A program made the translations under genes and the position numbers. Below the pieces are notes generated by a model, which saw only the letters and a list, made by a program, of their open reading frames with translations, searched no databases and was not told where the DNA came from. This document shows, in pieces, positions 8,305 to 15,745 of a stretch of 64,000 bases of DNA; the stretch's first letter is position 1, and each line of letters starts with the position of its first letter. The DNA comes from Sphingobacterium sp. PCS056 (GTDB taxonomy: Bacteria; Bacteroidota; Bacteroidia; Sphingobacteriales; Sphingobacteriaceae): the NCBI RefSeq assembly GCF_023273895.1, contig NZ_CP096883.1, forward strand, positions 2,356,001-2,420,000, given 5' to 3'.

Positions 8305-9594
8305 ATGACCACTACGTTGTTTACATTCGTGAAACAAACCTTTAATAAACTCACGAATGTGGGGGTTTATCCAGATATGCCATATGTGGAGTCAAGATAT
8401 ACTAAATTGATCAACATATTGAATTGGATTGGAATGTGCTGCATGTTTACCTATGTTATTATCAATTTCACTAATGAACGCTATTTTCTCTCTTTTTTAA
8501 ATTTGTTAAATGTATGTGATGCTGCTACTGTTATTTTTTTGAATAAATCAAGAAAGTATTTGAGTGCAAGATTAGTGATGGTCGGTTCAAGATTGGTTAT
8601 TTACACCATCGCCGGATTGTATTTTCATAATGGGGGCGAATACTTTTTAGTGGCTTTATTGATTACAACTAGTCTCATGTTTGATACTAAGTGGATCAGA
8701 TTTTCTTTGTGTTCTTTAATTTTTGTAGCCTGTGCAGCCGTTATTTTGTTTCCACAGCCGCCATTGCTCGGTTCACCAGTGCCCAGAGAGCAGGCTTATG
8801 TCAATATGATTGTAGGGATCATGCTGATCGTAGGTGTGGTCACTTATTTTAAGAGTATTCAAAGAAATTATCAACGAGAAGTGGAAAAGCAACGGCAAGC
8901 ATTATTTTCTCTCAATAAGGACAAGGAAAAGATGTTTTCGATTCTAGCACATGACATCCGTAGCCCGATGGCTACTTTAGAAAATCTACTGCAGGTCTTT
9001 CATCAAGACCTACTGACCGCTAATGAACGTGTTGAAACAATAGGACTACTAAAAAATCAGGTATCTCAACTGGGATCAGTTATTGATAATTTATTGCGAT
9101 GGAGTGTACGTGGAATGCAGGGTATCCAAACCTTACCAGTTGTTTTTGTTCTCCAACCTTTGTTTAGAGAGATCCTTCAATTTTTTGACTTACTGATCAG
9201 GCAGAAACAACTCACGATTCATATCAATGTTCCTGAACGGTTAGCATTAGTAGCAGATTATGATCAAACAGCTGTTATTTTAAGAAATTTATTAAGTAAT
9301 GCTGTTAAATTCAGTAAAACCGGTGGGCGCATTACGATTACTGCAGTCGATCGGGTTAATGAAATTGATATTCTTATTAAAGACGAGGGTATGGGAATGG
9401 ATGACCGTCGCATAAATATGCTGTTTACATCATCACAATTTTCCTCCCGAGGGACAGCGGGAGAAAGAGGGTTTGGATTAGGATTGATTTTATGTGCCGA
9501 ATTTACAAGATTGAATGGTGGTACAATTCATGTAAATAGTAAACCTAATAAAGGTTCCACTTTTACTGTTTCTTTGCCTAAAGGTGAAATTTAG
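8305..9594 (+). CDS. Membrane sensor histidine kinase (orphan)
   Basis: 429 residues. Residues ~38-185 hold about six hydrophobic helices with no extracytoplasmic sensor domain. A coiled linker leads to a HisKA box with phospho-acceptor His216 (FSILAHDIRSP). The ATPase part has the N box NLLSNAVKFS, G1 DEGMGM and G2 GFGLGLIL. It should autophosphorylate and pass phosphate to a response regulator, but no regulator gene adjoins it, so it is an orphan kinase. The membrane-embedded sensor suggests detection of a membrane or intracellular signal (inference). Confidence 0.9.
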   Translation: MTTTLFTFVKQTFNKLTNVGVYPDMPYVESRYTKLINILNWIGMCCMFTYVIINFTNERYFLSFLNLLNVCDAATVIFLNKSRKYLSARLVMVGSRLVIYTIAGLYFHNGGEYFLVALLITTSLMFDTKWIRFSLCSLIFVACAAVILFPQPPLLGSPVPREQAYVNMIVGIMLIVGVVTYFKSIQRNYQREVEKQRQALFSLNKDKEKMFSILAHDIRSPMATLENLLQVFHQDLLTANERVETIGLLKNQVSQLGSVIDNLLRWSVRGMQGIQTLPVVFVLQPLFREILQFFDLLIRQKQLTIHINVPERLALVADYDQTAVILRNLLSNAVKFSKTGGRITITAVDRVNEIDILIKDEGMGMDDRRINMLFTSSQFSSRGTAGERGFGLGLILCAEFTRLNGGTIHVNSKPNKGSTFTVSLPKGEI

Positions 9595-9745
9595 TATTTA
9601 TCAGCTCTGGTTGCCATGCTGACTATTCTATATCCTCTGCTCGCCCTATGATTTACTTCAGGTCCATTGATTTATCACATCAAACCTGCACTAATTTTTA
9701 ACGATTGAAACTATCCATGGGATAATTCAAGAATACTCTTTTACG

Positions 9746-10549
9746 CTAAGCTCCAATTGTCCTTAAAGCTTTCTTAATGATGTAATTGGTTTCTTTTGTT
9801 TCACTTTCTTTTTTCCAGCGTTGACATACCGAACGCACAAAATTTGCTTGTGTTTTACTGGCATCGTTGAGCCAGTTGCCTACACTATCCTGTACGTATC
9901 GCTCCGGATCAGATCGTAGTGGTTCTAAAATTTCCAGTGCTAACTCCGGATTTCGTTTGAGAATATCAATATGTTCGCACCAAACACCTCGTGGTCTTGT
10001 CGATTCGCTACTAAATCTTCTTATATTTTTGTCTTCATCTGAAGTCCAACGAGCGAGGATGCTGATACTGGTTATTAAATTGCTTGCGATCTGATGCCGT
10101 ACTGCCATCCAACTAATTTCCCTTACTCCGAAATGTGTATCTGCAGAAAAAGGTTTAATCTGTTCCAATATTTGATCAATGCTCAGTTGTTGATTTTTAC
10201 CAATCGTATAAGTTGCCCAACATCGAGCCATATCGGCTTGATGATGGGCAAGTATCTTTAAAAATTGCTGATCACCATTTTTAACTGACTGCTCAAAAAG
10301 AATAGTTCCGATAGCTTCATTGATGGTGTTTACCGTTTGTTTTTTCAACTGATCGATGGCTGATATAACTGGATCTAGATATACTAACCGATTATGTTCA
10401 TGTAATATATGTGCTAATAAAGAGCGTTGGTCAATAGCCAACCACTCTACGAGATTTGCTGTTTCTATTTCTCCACGATTTAATTGTATTAAAATATCTG
10501 GAGTAAGATCTTGAGTTGATCTTGCACCTTTTCTTTTTACTTCCATCAT
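9746..10549 (-). CDS. AlkD-like HEAT-repeat DNA alkylation repair protein
   Basis: 267 residues, almost all alpha-helical. The segment RRFSSESTRPRGVW (~178-191) is the family motif seen in AlkD/AlkC-like DNA glycosylase proteins, and the C-terminal YVQDSVGNWLNDASK is another conserved block. Members excise N3- and N7-alkylated purines. Its start overlaps the end of the peroxiredoxin gene by 4 nt (ATGA-type overlap), so the two are co-translated and likely respond to the same oxidative or electrophile stress. Confidence 0.8.
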   Translation of the reverse strand: MMEVKRKGARSTQDLTPDILIQLNRGEIETANLVEWLAIDQRSLLAHILHEHNRLVYLDPVISAIDQLKKQTVNTINEAIGTILFEQSVKNGDQQFLKILAHHQADMARCWATYTIGKNQQLSIDQILEQIKPFSADTHFGVREISWMAVRHQIASNLITSISILARWTSDEDKNIRRFSSESTRPRGVWCEHIDILKRNPELALEILEPLRSDPERYVQDSVGNWLNDASKTQANFVRSVCQRWKKESETKETNYIIKKALRTIGA

Positions 10550-11184
10550 AACTGATCTATAAGGTCTTGAATATTTACTCTGTTCATATAGTTACTATCA
10601 ACAAATTGATAGATTATGGTATAGTCTGTGTCAATAATATATACAGCGGGAATGGGTAATTCGTTATGATCATTTTTGTTATAATCAGACAGGGAGATTC
10701 CTAGTTTCTCGTAGGTGTCGATTGCATATTTTGGTAGTTGAAATGAAATACCAAGCTGTTTGGCTAACAGATGATTTTGATCGGTCAATAAATCAAAATT
10801 CAATTTATGGCTAAGTTCTAATTCTTTATTATTATCCTCAGATTGAGGAGTTATTACCACTAATGTTACATCTTTTTGATGAAGAAGCTCTAAATGATCT
10901 TGCAGCGCTTTGAGTTGCAGATTGCAATATGGACACCAAGTGCCGCGAATGAAAGCGACGATTACTTTACCTTTTTTTAGCAGTTCATGTAAATGGATCA
11001 ATTGATTATTGGTATTTCTTAAATTGAAATCAGGAAATTTATAACCCACTTGTATGCTGTTTTGGTCAATTTTGCTGTTTTTCAAATCTTCAATAGATTG
11101 ACTAAAAACATTGATAATTTCTGCGGGTAACTGCTTTGCTAAGTTTTGGTTAATTTCTTCTATTTTCTTTGCTAAGTTTGTCAT
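10546..11184 (-). CDS. AhpC/TSA-family peroxiredoxin-like protein
   Basis: 212 residues with a thioredoxin fold. The active-site stretch FIRGTWCPYCNLQL puts C84 and C87 in a CPYC arrangement like that of thioredoxin-type peroxiredoxins. There is no signal peptide; residues 1-45 form a helical extension. It is expected to reduce peroxides or act as a thiol-disulfide oxidoreductase in the cytoplasm. It is the first gene of a two-gene operon with the alkylation-repair gene and is divergent from an HxlR regulator, with a palindrome and a promoter between them. Confidence 0.85.
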   Translation of the reverse strand: MTNLAKKIEEINQNLAKQLPAEIINVFSQSIEDLKNSKIDQNSIQVGYKFPDFNLRNTNNQLIHLHELLKKGKVIVAFIRGTWCPYCNLQLKALQDHLELLHQKDVTLVVITPQSEDNNKELELSHKLNFDLLTDQNHLLAKQLGISFQLPKYAIDTYEKLGISLSDYNKNDHNELPIPAVYIIDTDYTIIYQFVDSNYMNRVNIQDLIDQL

Positions 11185-11203
11185 GCGATATGATTTGTTT
11201 TTG

Positions 11204-11234
11204 CAAATATTTAAAAGTAAATTCAGAATGACAA
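11204..11234 (-). promoter_or_regulatory. Candidate promoter of the peroxiredoxin operon
   Basis: Minus-strand TTG (11232-11234), 20-nt spacer, then AATATTTG (11204-11211), one base from TAnnTTTG. The predicted transcription start lies about 10-15 nt before the ATG at 11184. Confidence 0.45.
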
Positions 11235-11246
11235 TACCGCATATTA

Positions 11247-11263
11247 TTATCCCTATGGGATAA
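11247..11263. promoter_or_regulatory. Perfect 7+7 bp palindrome, candidate HxlR operator
   Basis: TTATCCC-TAT-GGGATAA is a perfect inverted repeat lying 14 nt before the HxlR-type start codon and directly upstream of the -33 region of the divergent peroxiredoxin promoter. HxlR-family dimers bind such dyads in divergent intergenic regions, so this is the likely site of auto- and cross-regulation (inference). Confidence 0.55.
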
Positions 11264-11276
11264 AAAAGTCAATTTA

Positions 11277-11618
11277 ATGAAAACAAAGCAACAAGCGATA
11301 ATAGAAAAAATATGTCCATTGGAATTTGCTGTAAATACCATAAGTGGAAAATGGAAAATTCCCATTATTTGGCGAATCAATGAAGGGGAGAAGCGTCCAA
11401 GTGAAATGTTGAGAGGAATAGTAAGTGTGGACAGACGGGTATTGAATCAACAATTAAAGGAGCTGGAGGGGGATGGAATCTTAAGTAAAAAGAGCTTTAA
11501 TGAATTGCCTCCTCGTGTTGAATATACGCTTACACCTCTTGGTGAAAAACTGGTGGAAGTGCTGTGGAAATTGAATGCTTGGGGAGAATTGTTAATGGAA
11601 GAAAAAGCAAATAATTAA
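11277..11618 (+). CDS. HxlR-family winged-helix regulator
   Basis: 113 residues, typical length. The N-terminus has CPLEFAVNTISGKWKIPIIW, the HxlR hallmark with Cys13 near the start, followed by the DNA-reading helix region (RVLNQQLKELEGDGIL) and the wing (YTLTPLGEKL). In redox-sensing members the N-terminal Cys forms a disulfide on oxidation. Divergent placement from a peroxiredoxin/DNA-repair operon supports an oxidant- or electrophile-responsive role, though this is inference. Confidence 0.9.
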   Translation: MKTKQQAIIEKICPLEFAVNTISGKWKIPIIWRINEGEKRPSEMLRGIVSVDRRVLNQQLKELEGDGILSKKSFNELPPRVEYTLTPLGEKLVEVLWKLNAWGELLMEEKANN

Positions 11619-11652
11619 GTCCACTGGATAAGGGTTCTGCTGTAAAATGTAA

Positions 11653-11682
11653 TAGTATAATGATTGATAGTATAATGATTGA
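11653..11682 (+). repeat. Perfect tandem duplication of 15 bp at the GNAT start
   Basis: TAGTATAATGATTGA occurs at 11653-11667 and again at 11668-11682. Being 15 bp, it is in frame and creates two alternative ATG starts (11660 and 11675) with the residues MIDSI before the second. Confidence 0.9.
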
Positions 11683-12166
11683 TGTTTATTTGGTAAAGTT
11701 TAAATCACAGGATTTTGATGAATACTTTCAACTTGTAGGTGACGCTCGGGTTATGGAAATGATTACGGAACGAGCGATTCCAATAGAGGAGGCTCAAGTT
11801 GATTTTGAGCAACTGATCGATAATAATAAGTTGAATGAGAATTTTGGCAATTTCAAAATCTTAACCCTATCATCAAACGAGTTTGTTGGCCTTGCAAAAT
11901 TAGCACTTCATGAGGAAGATCAGGTTGAAGCGGAGCTCGGGTATATGATTTTGCCTTACTATTGGGGTAAAGGAATCGCGAGTCAAGTCGCTAGACAATT
12001 AATCGAGCATGCGAAACAGCAGCAATCACTGGAAAAGTTAGTAGCCATTATTGATCCGAAAAATATTCCATCGAGAAAGATTCTGATCAATCATGGTTTT
12101 GTTTCGAAAGAGTTTAAGGATTTCGATGGATTGCCTGGTGAGATTCTGGAATTGGATTTGAAATGA
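11660..12166 (+). CDS. GNAT-family acetyltransferase (RimJ/RimL-like)
   Basis: 168 residues from the first ATG, 163 from the second; the 15-bp duplication makes both plausible. The RimJ/RimL-type layout is clear: an acceptor-side helix (YFQLVGDARVMEMI), ELGYMILPYYWGKGIASQ with the acetyl-CoA loop, and the C-terminal SRKILINHGFV. Members acetylate protein N-termini, antibiotics or small amines. It follows the HxlR gene by 41 nt on the same strand and may be read from the same transcript. Confidence 0.85.
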   Translation: MIDSIMIDVYLVKFKSQDFDEYFQLVGDARVMEMITERAIPIEEAQVDFEQLIDNNKLNENFGNFKILTLSSNEFVGLAKLALHEEDQVEAELGYMILPYYWGKGIASQVARQLIEHAKQQQSLEKLVAIIDPKNIPSRKILINHGFVSKEFKDFDGLPGEILELDLK

Positions 12167-12373
12167 AGGTGTGCTGAAAATCTCATAAGTACTCCTATTA
12201 CGTGTTGATTTTTAGGAGCTCTTTAGTGTGTGCTCAAGGAGAAAGACCAATCATTATGCAGAAGATAAACCTTACTGCATTTATTTTTACAAAGTTTATA
12301 ATAATTGAATCTTTCTATTGATTTTCCTGTAAAAATTGGTAGATTATCTTATCATACATTTAAAGTTTTTAAT

Positions 12374-12796
12374 ATGCATACAATATCATCACGTCTTCAT
12401 ACCGCAGGTCTGATCACACTAAAGGATCATAAATTATTGCTTGCTTATAGCAATAATAAAAAAGCATGGTATCTGCCTGGAGGTAAGGTAGATCAAGGAG
12501 AGAACTCATTGCAGTCGTTGAAAAGAGAAATAGAAGAGGAACTGATGATCGCGTTAGATCCTGAAAGGTTAAGATTTTATTGCCATATCACAGCTCCAGC
12601 ATATGGTGAAATTCCTGTGGTGATTATGGAGCAAGATTGTTTTATATATGATCTTCAAGAAGATATCAAACCTAGTAATGAAATCGGAGAAGTTCGTTAT
12701 TTCTCGCGAGCAGAATATTTAAAAGAACAATTTCAAGTTGTTGGTGTATTGATGGTTTTTGATCAATTGGAGGCTGACCATTTGGTAGGCGCTTAA
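12374..12796 (+). CDS. Nudix hydrolase
   Basis: 140 residues from ATG 12374; the open frame extends to a TTG at 12305 but the N-terminal extension has no family features. The Nudix box is complete: GGKVDQGEN, seven residues, then REIEEEL, fitting Gx5Ex7REUxEExGU with the last Gly replaced. It should hydrolyse a nucleoside diphosphate linked to another group; the substrate is unknown. It is monocistronic. Confidence 0.88.
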   Translation: MHTISSRLHTAGLITLKDHKLLLAYSNNKKAWYLPGGKVDQGENSLQSLKREIEEELMIALDPERLRFYCHITAPAYGEIPVVIMEQDCFIYDLQEDIKPSNEIGEVRYFSRAEYLKEQFQVVGVLMVFDQLEADHLVGA

Positions 12797-12879
12797 TACT
12801 TTACCTTTATTTTTCTGCTGTTTACCGAGTTTTAGCTATTGTTGATCTAAATGTAATAAAATTGATTGTTTACTTGTCT

Positions 12880-12887
12880 TAATTTTG
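12880..12887 (+). promoter_or_regulatory. Candidate -7 box
   Basis: TAATTTTG matches TAnnTTTG, 76 nt upstream of the ATG at 12964; the nearest TTG motifs lie at non-ideal spacing. Confidence 0.35.
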
Positions 12888-12963
12888 AATCAGAAAGTTG
12901 AAAGAAATATTTGATTGACTAACTGATCACTAAAGAAAACTAAATCTATAAAATAAAGACATT

Positions 12964-13395
12964 ATGAAAACATTAGTAAAAACATTCACAGCAGCAGTAT
13001 TGGTAGCAATTTCGACCTTGACCATCGCCGCTGAACGTCCGGAAAAAGCAATTAATCTATCTACTGCAGATTTTGCTATCACTCATTATGTAGAAGTGAT
13101 CACGGAAGGGCAATCGCTTGGACTGGAACAATTATTTGCATCAGATTATAGTCAAAAGGTACATGGCAAAAATATCAAAACAAATAGTAGAGCTGAAGTG
13201 ATCAGTTTTTTGAAGAAGCAAAAAGGGTATCAGTTAAACTGCAAAACAACAACTTCAATTTTAGAGAAGTCTGCAAACTATATGGTGGCAAAAATCACGA
13301 TGCAGTTTGAAAATTTTACAAGAATGGAATTGGTTACCTTAATCAATGAAGGCGGTGTCTGGAGAGTTTCTAAATCAATCAATAGTTATTTGTAG
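12964..13395 (+). CDS. Secreted NTF2-like (putative lumazine-binding type) protein
   Basis: 143 residues with a Sec signal peptide (VKTFTAAVLVAISTLTIAA, cleavage near residue 23). The mature part has the small alpha+beta NTF2-like pattern: HYVEVITEG followed by LFASDYSQ near the start and a C-terminal WRVSKSINSYL strand, as in the Bacteroidota 'putative lumazine-binding' family. It probably binds a small ligand in the periplasm; ligand and pathway are unknown. A terminator follows 30 nt after the stop. Confidence 0.7.
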   Translation: MKTLVKTFTAAVLVAISTLTIAAERPEKAINLSTADFAITHYVEVITEGQSLGLEQLFASDYSQKVHGKNIKTNSRAEVISFLKKQKGYQLNCKTTTSILEKSANYMVAKITMQFENFTRMELVTLINEGGVWRVSKSINSYL

Positions 13396-13427
13396 GAATT
13401 GTTTAATTAAGTATCATATGTTTATGT

Positions 13428-13456
13428 AGGTCCTGTCGAGAGATAGGACCTTTTTT
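13428..13456 (+). terminator. Rho-independent terminator
   Basis: The stem AGGTCCT/AGGACCT extended by G-T, T-A and C-G pairs closes a GAGA tetraloop, followed by a T run. It lies 33 nt after the NTF2-like gene. Confidence 0.85.
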
Positions 13457-13552
13457 GTTGAGTTTTTCTTTTCAAATACGATCGTTCGATGTTACATGTA
13501 TTATAATATGTTCGCTGTGAATACTCCTAAATAAAAATAAAGGAGTGAATTG

Positions 13553-13990
13553 TCATTTATATAAAGTAACACTTCCTTTTATGAGTTGGAGATTAAACTG
13601 TCCGATACTTGTCTTTTTGAGCATACTGCTTAATTGATTTCTTACTTTTTTAAAATCATGGTGAAGTGGACATGGATTTTTTTCCGAGCAATAATCTAAT
13701 CCCATGCCGCAACCTGTAAAAATCTGTTCGCCATCTATGGCTAATACAATATCAGCAATGGGCTTTTTTAATCCTTCTGGATCAATAAAGAATCCACCAT
13801 GGGGCCCTTTTGAAGATTGTATTATACCTACTTTACTCAAGTTTTGAAGAATTTTCCCTAAGAAGGGTTCCGGAGACTTTACTTTTTCAGCAATTTCTTT
13901 AATACCTACCTTTCGTCCCTCTTGAGAGCTTTGAGCGATATAAAATACCGCACGGATGGCATATTCACAGGTTTTAGAAAAAACACCCAT
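13553..13990 (-). CDS. Rrf2-family regulator with three conserved cysteines (NsrR-like)
   Basis: 145 residues. The N-terminal winged helix (SKTCEYAIRAVFYIA) is typical of Rrf2. C94, C101 and C107 (GCGMGLDYC, then SEKNPC) form the three-Cys cluster that holds a [2Fe-2S] or [4Fe-4S] centre in NsrR/IscR-type members. It is downstream of a cupin gene and close to a truncated globin on the other strand, which suggests nitric oxide sensing; iron-sulfur or redox sensing cannot be excluded. The 44-nt gap to the cupin suggests a shared transcript. Confidence 0.85.
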   Translation of the reverse strand: MGVFSKTCEYAIRAVFYIAQSSQEGRKVGIKEIAEKVKSPEPFLGKILQNLSKVGIIQSSKGPHGGFFIDPEGLKKPIADIVLAIDGEQIFTGCGMGLDYCSEKNPCPLHHDFKKVRNQLSSMLKKTSIGQFNLQLIKGSVTLYK

Positions 13991-14034
13991 TTTTTGATTC
14001 TATTAATTGTCGTATTTTATGCAAAGATACAGCT

Positions 14035-14397
14035 CTAATTGGTATTTAAGACATTCTGTACACGTTCCATATGATCCTTTTTATGTATGGAAAGCCTGAT
14101 GATGCTATTCTCAGTTGCCTTAAGATTGTGAATTATGGCTCCTTCTATGCCAATGAGATCTCCTTTTGTCATGGTATGCATAACGCCTGCAATATTTAAG
14201 TTGATGGATCCTTCCTGGATGTGTATGACAATAGGAAAGGGGCTTTTATGATCGACCATCAGTACTCCTTTTGCTAGACATATCCGGAGTTCTTTGGTCG
14301 ATGATGTTTCTAATAAAAGCGTCACTATTGGTTTTTCTGATGCATGAGATACTCCTTGATATAGCGATACAGGCGTGTTGTTTTTATTCATTTCCAT
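14035..14397 (-). CDS. Small cupin-domain protein
   Basis: 120 residues forming a single beta-barrel cupin. Recognisable strands are FPIVIHIQEGSINLNI and GDLIGIEGAIIHNLKA, with one His in the second motif, while the first motif lacks the usual HxH, so metal binding is uncertain. In Bacteroidota such cupins often accompany Rrf2 regulators and globins in nitrosative-stress clusters (recalled pattern, not verified). It is the first gene of the minus-strand pair with rrf2. Confidence 0.75.
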   Translation of the reverse strand: MEMNKNNTPVSLYQGVSHASEKPIVTLLLETSSTKELRICLAKGVLMVDHKSPFPIVIHIQEGSINLNIAGVMHTMTKGDLIGIEGAIIHNLKATENSIIRLSIHKKDHMERVQNVLNTN

Positions 14398-14419
14398 GTC
14401 AGTTTTTTTTTGATTAACA

Positions 14420-14427
14420 CAAATATA
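14420..14427 (-). promoter_or_regulatory. Candidate -7 box for the cupin-rrf2 transcript
   Basis: The minus strand reads TATATTTG, a perfect TAnnTTTG, 22 nt before the cupin ATG. The divergent globin promoter carries the same octamer. Confidence 0.45.
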
Positions 14428-14455
14428 GTAATAAAAGACTTTTAACTCTTTTAAT

Positions 14456-14475
14456 TATGATTATATTTGATCATA
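14456..14475 (+). promoter_or_regulatory. Globin promoter: -7 box framed by an inverted repeat
   Basis: TATGAT (14456-14461) and ATCATA (14470-14475) are perfect inverted arms. The eight bases between them are TATATTTG, exactly the TAnnTTTG -7 element. A dimeric repressor bound here would cover the -7 box; the neighbouring Rrf2 protein is the obvious candidate (inference). The start codon of the globin gene is at 14522. Confidence 0.5.
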
Positions 14476-14521
14476 CATATAATACTGAAAATAATCGTTT
14501 TATTAATTATGTACCGGGCAT

Positions 14522-14914
14522 ATGAAAAAGAAAGATATCACAACACTAGCAGATATTCAATTACTTGTTGATACATTTTATGGGCGGGTTCGTGAGGATT
14601 TGCTTATTGGGCCCATCTTCAATAATTTATTGGAAGGACGTTGGGAGGAACATTTAAAAAAAATGTATAGCTTTTGGCAAACTATTTTGCTGGAAAAGCA
14701 TAGCTACTTTGGAAGTCCATTTCCACCACATGCTGCCATGGCGCTTACTAATGCGCATTTTGATGCTTGGTTAAAGCTTTGGTATCGTACAGTGCACGAA
14801 TTTTTTGAAGGAGAAAAAGCCGATGAAGCGATTCATAGAGGAGAGAAGATGGCCACTATGTTTTTATCTAAAATCAACTATTTTAATAACCTAAAGACTA
14901 AACCTCTCACTTAA
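14522..14914 (+). CDS. Group III truncated hemoglobin
   Basis: 130 residues, the usual length. Tyr20 fits B10 in FYGRVRED, and His79 in NAHFDAWLKLWYRTV fits the proximal F8 haem ligand of the group III (trHbP) family, of which Campylobacter jejuni Ctb is the model. Such globins bind O2/NO and contribute to nitric oxide detoxification or peroxide chemistry. The divergent Rrf2-cupin pair and shared promoter region suggest NO-responsive control. Confidence 0.88.
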   Translation: MKKKDITTLADIQLLVDTFYGRVREDLLIGPIFNNLLEGRWEEHLKKMYSFWQTILLEKHSYFGSPFPPHAAMALTNAHFDAWLKLWYRTVHEFFEGEKADEAIHRGEKMATMFLSKINYFNNLKTKPLT

Positions 14915-15262
14915 CACTCCCAAACCACCTTTTGAAAAGTAATTAAACCCTGTTGGCTCTACATTAGAGTATTGATATTTGAAGATATATGATCATGTTA
15001 TGGATAAAATGTAATTAAAATATCATCCATTTTGCAAGGGCTAATGTTGACATCAGAAAGGTGGTATCTTAATTGTTGATGATAGTTTATTAATACATAT
15101 CCATTTGAAATTATTAAGATGTACAGTTTATATATTTATATGTAAATTTCAGTAGCATAATCAATCATTTTTTTGATCGTATTGCTGTACAGCACGTTTG
15201 GTGGAAGATTAAATCTGGCTTTAAAAATTAAAATGGATGATATCCGGTTTAAAAACAAGTAA
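14915..15262. other. Intergenic region with a possible minus-strand gene remnant (15136-15230)
   Basis: No complete gene. On the minus strand a stretch reading ARFNLPPNVLYSNTIKKMI followed by DYATEIYI and a TAA at 15136-15138 looks coding, with balanced composition and amphipathic pattern. It overlaps the region before the Fur gene and has no start. I do not recognise the family. Confidence 0.35.
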
Positions 15263-15685
15263 ATGAATAGCGAAATTGAGAATAAACTTCGAGATAAAAA
15301 TACGAAGCCAACGAGTATGCGGATTTTGGTTTACGATTTTTTGGCTTCACAACATATTGCTTTATCGTTGTCGGAAATGGAATCCCATTTCTATCCTGCA
15401 GACCGAATAACACTTTACCGCACACTCAAAACTTTTGAAGAAAAAGGTATCGTCCATAGTATACAAGAAAATAATACAAGTAAATACATACTCTGCCATG
15501 ATGACTGTAATGAGGAAACCCATAAGGATTGGCATCTTCATTTTTATTGTAAGATCTGTAAGCAGACCACATGCCGGACAGATATCAGCTTTTCTTCACC
15601 CATTAATAGTGCAGTTCGAATGGATGAGGTTCGATTTTTTGCTAAAGGAATCTGTGAAAACTGTATGAATGAAACTATGCAATAG
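15263..15685 (+). CDS. Fur-family transcriptional regulator
   Basis: 140 residues. The winged helix (TSMRILVYDFL, then DRITLYRTLKTFEEKGIVH) is followed by the metal-binding half with HLHFYCKICK and two CxxC pairs, C96/C99 and C131/C134, the structural zinc site. The immediately downstream gene is a His-rich metal-transporting P-type ATPase, so Zn(II) or related metal homeostasis is the likely output. Zur, PerR and Fur subtypes cannot be separated from sequence alone. Confidence 0.88.
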   Translation: MNSEIENKLRDKNTKPTSMRILVYDFLASQHIALSLSEMESHFYPADRITLYRTLKTFEEKGIVHSIQENNTSKYILCHDDCNEETHKDWHLHFYCKICKQTTCRTDISFSSPINSAVRMDEVRFFAKGICENCMNETMQ

Positions 15686-15705
15686 TATTGCATCTCATGA
15701 GTGAG

Positions 15706-15713
15706 TATCTTTG
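15706..15713 (+). promoter_or_regulatory. Candidate -7 box for the P-type ATPase
   Basis: TATCTTTG matches TAnnTTTG and lies 33 nt before the ATG at 15746. This supports 15746 rather than the in-frame GTG at 15701 as the start. Confidence 0.4.
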
Positions 15714-15745
15714 GTATTATTAATAGGTTTAAGAAATCTTATACA

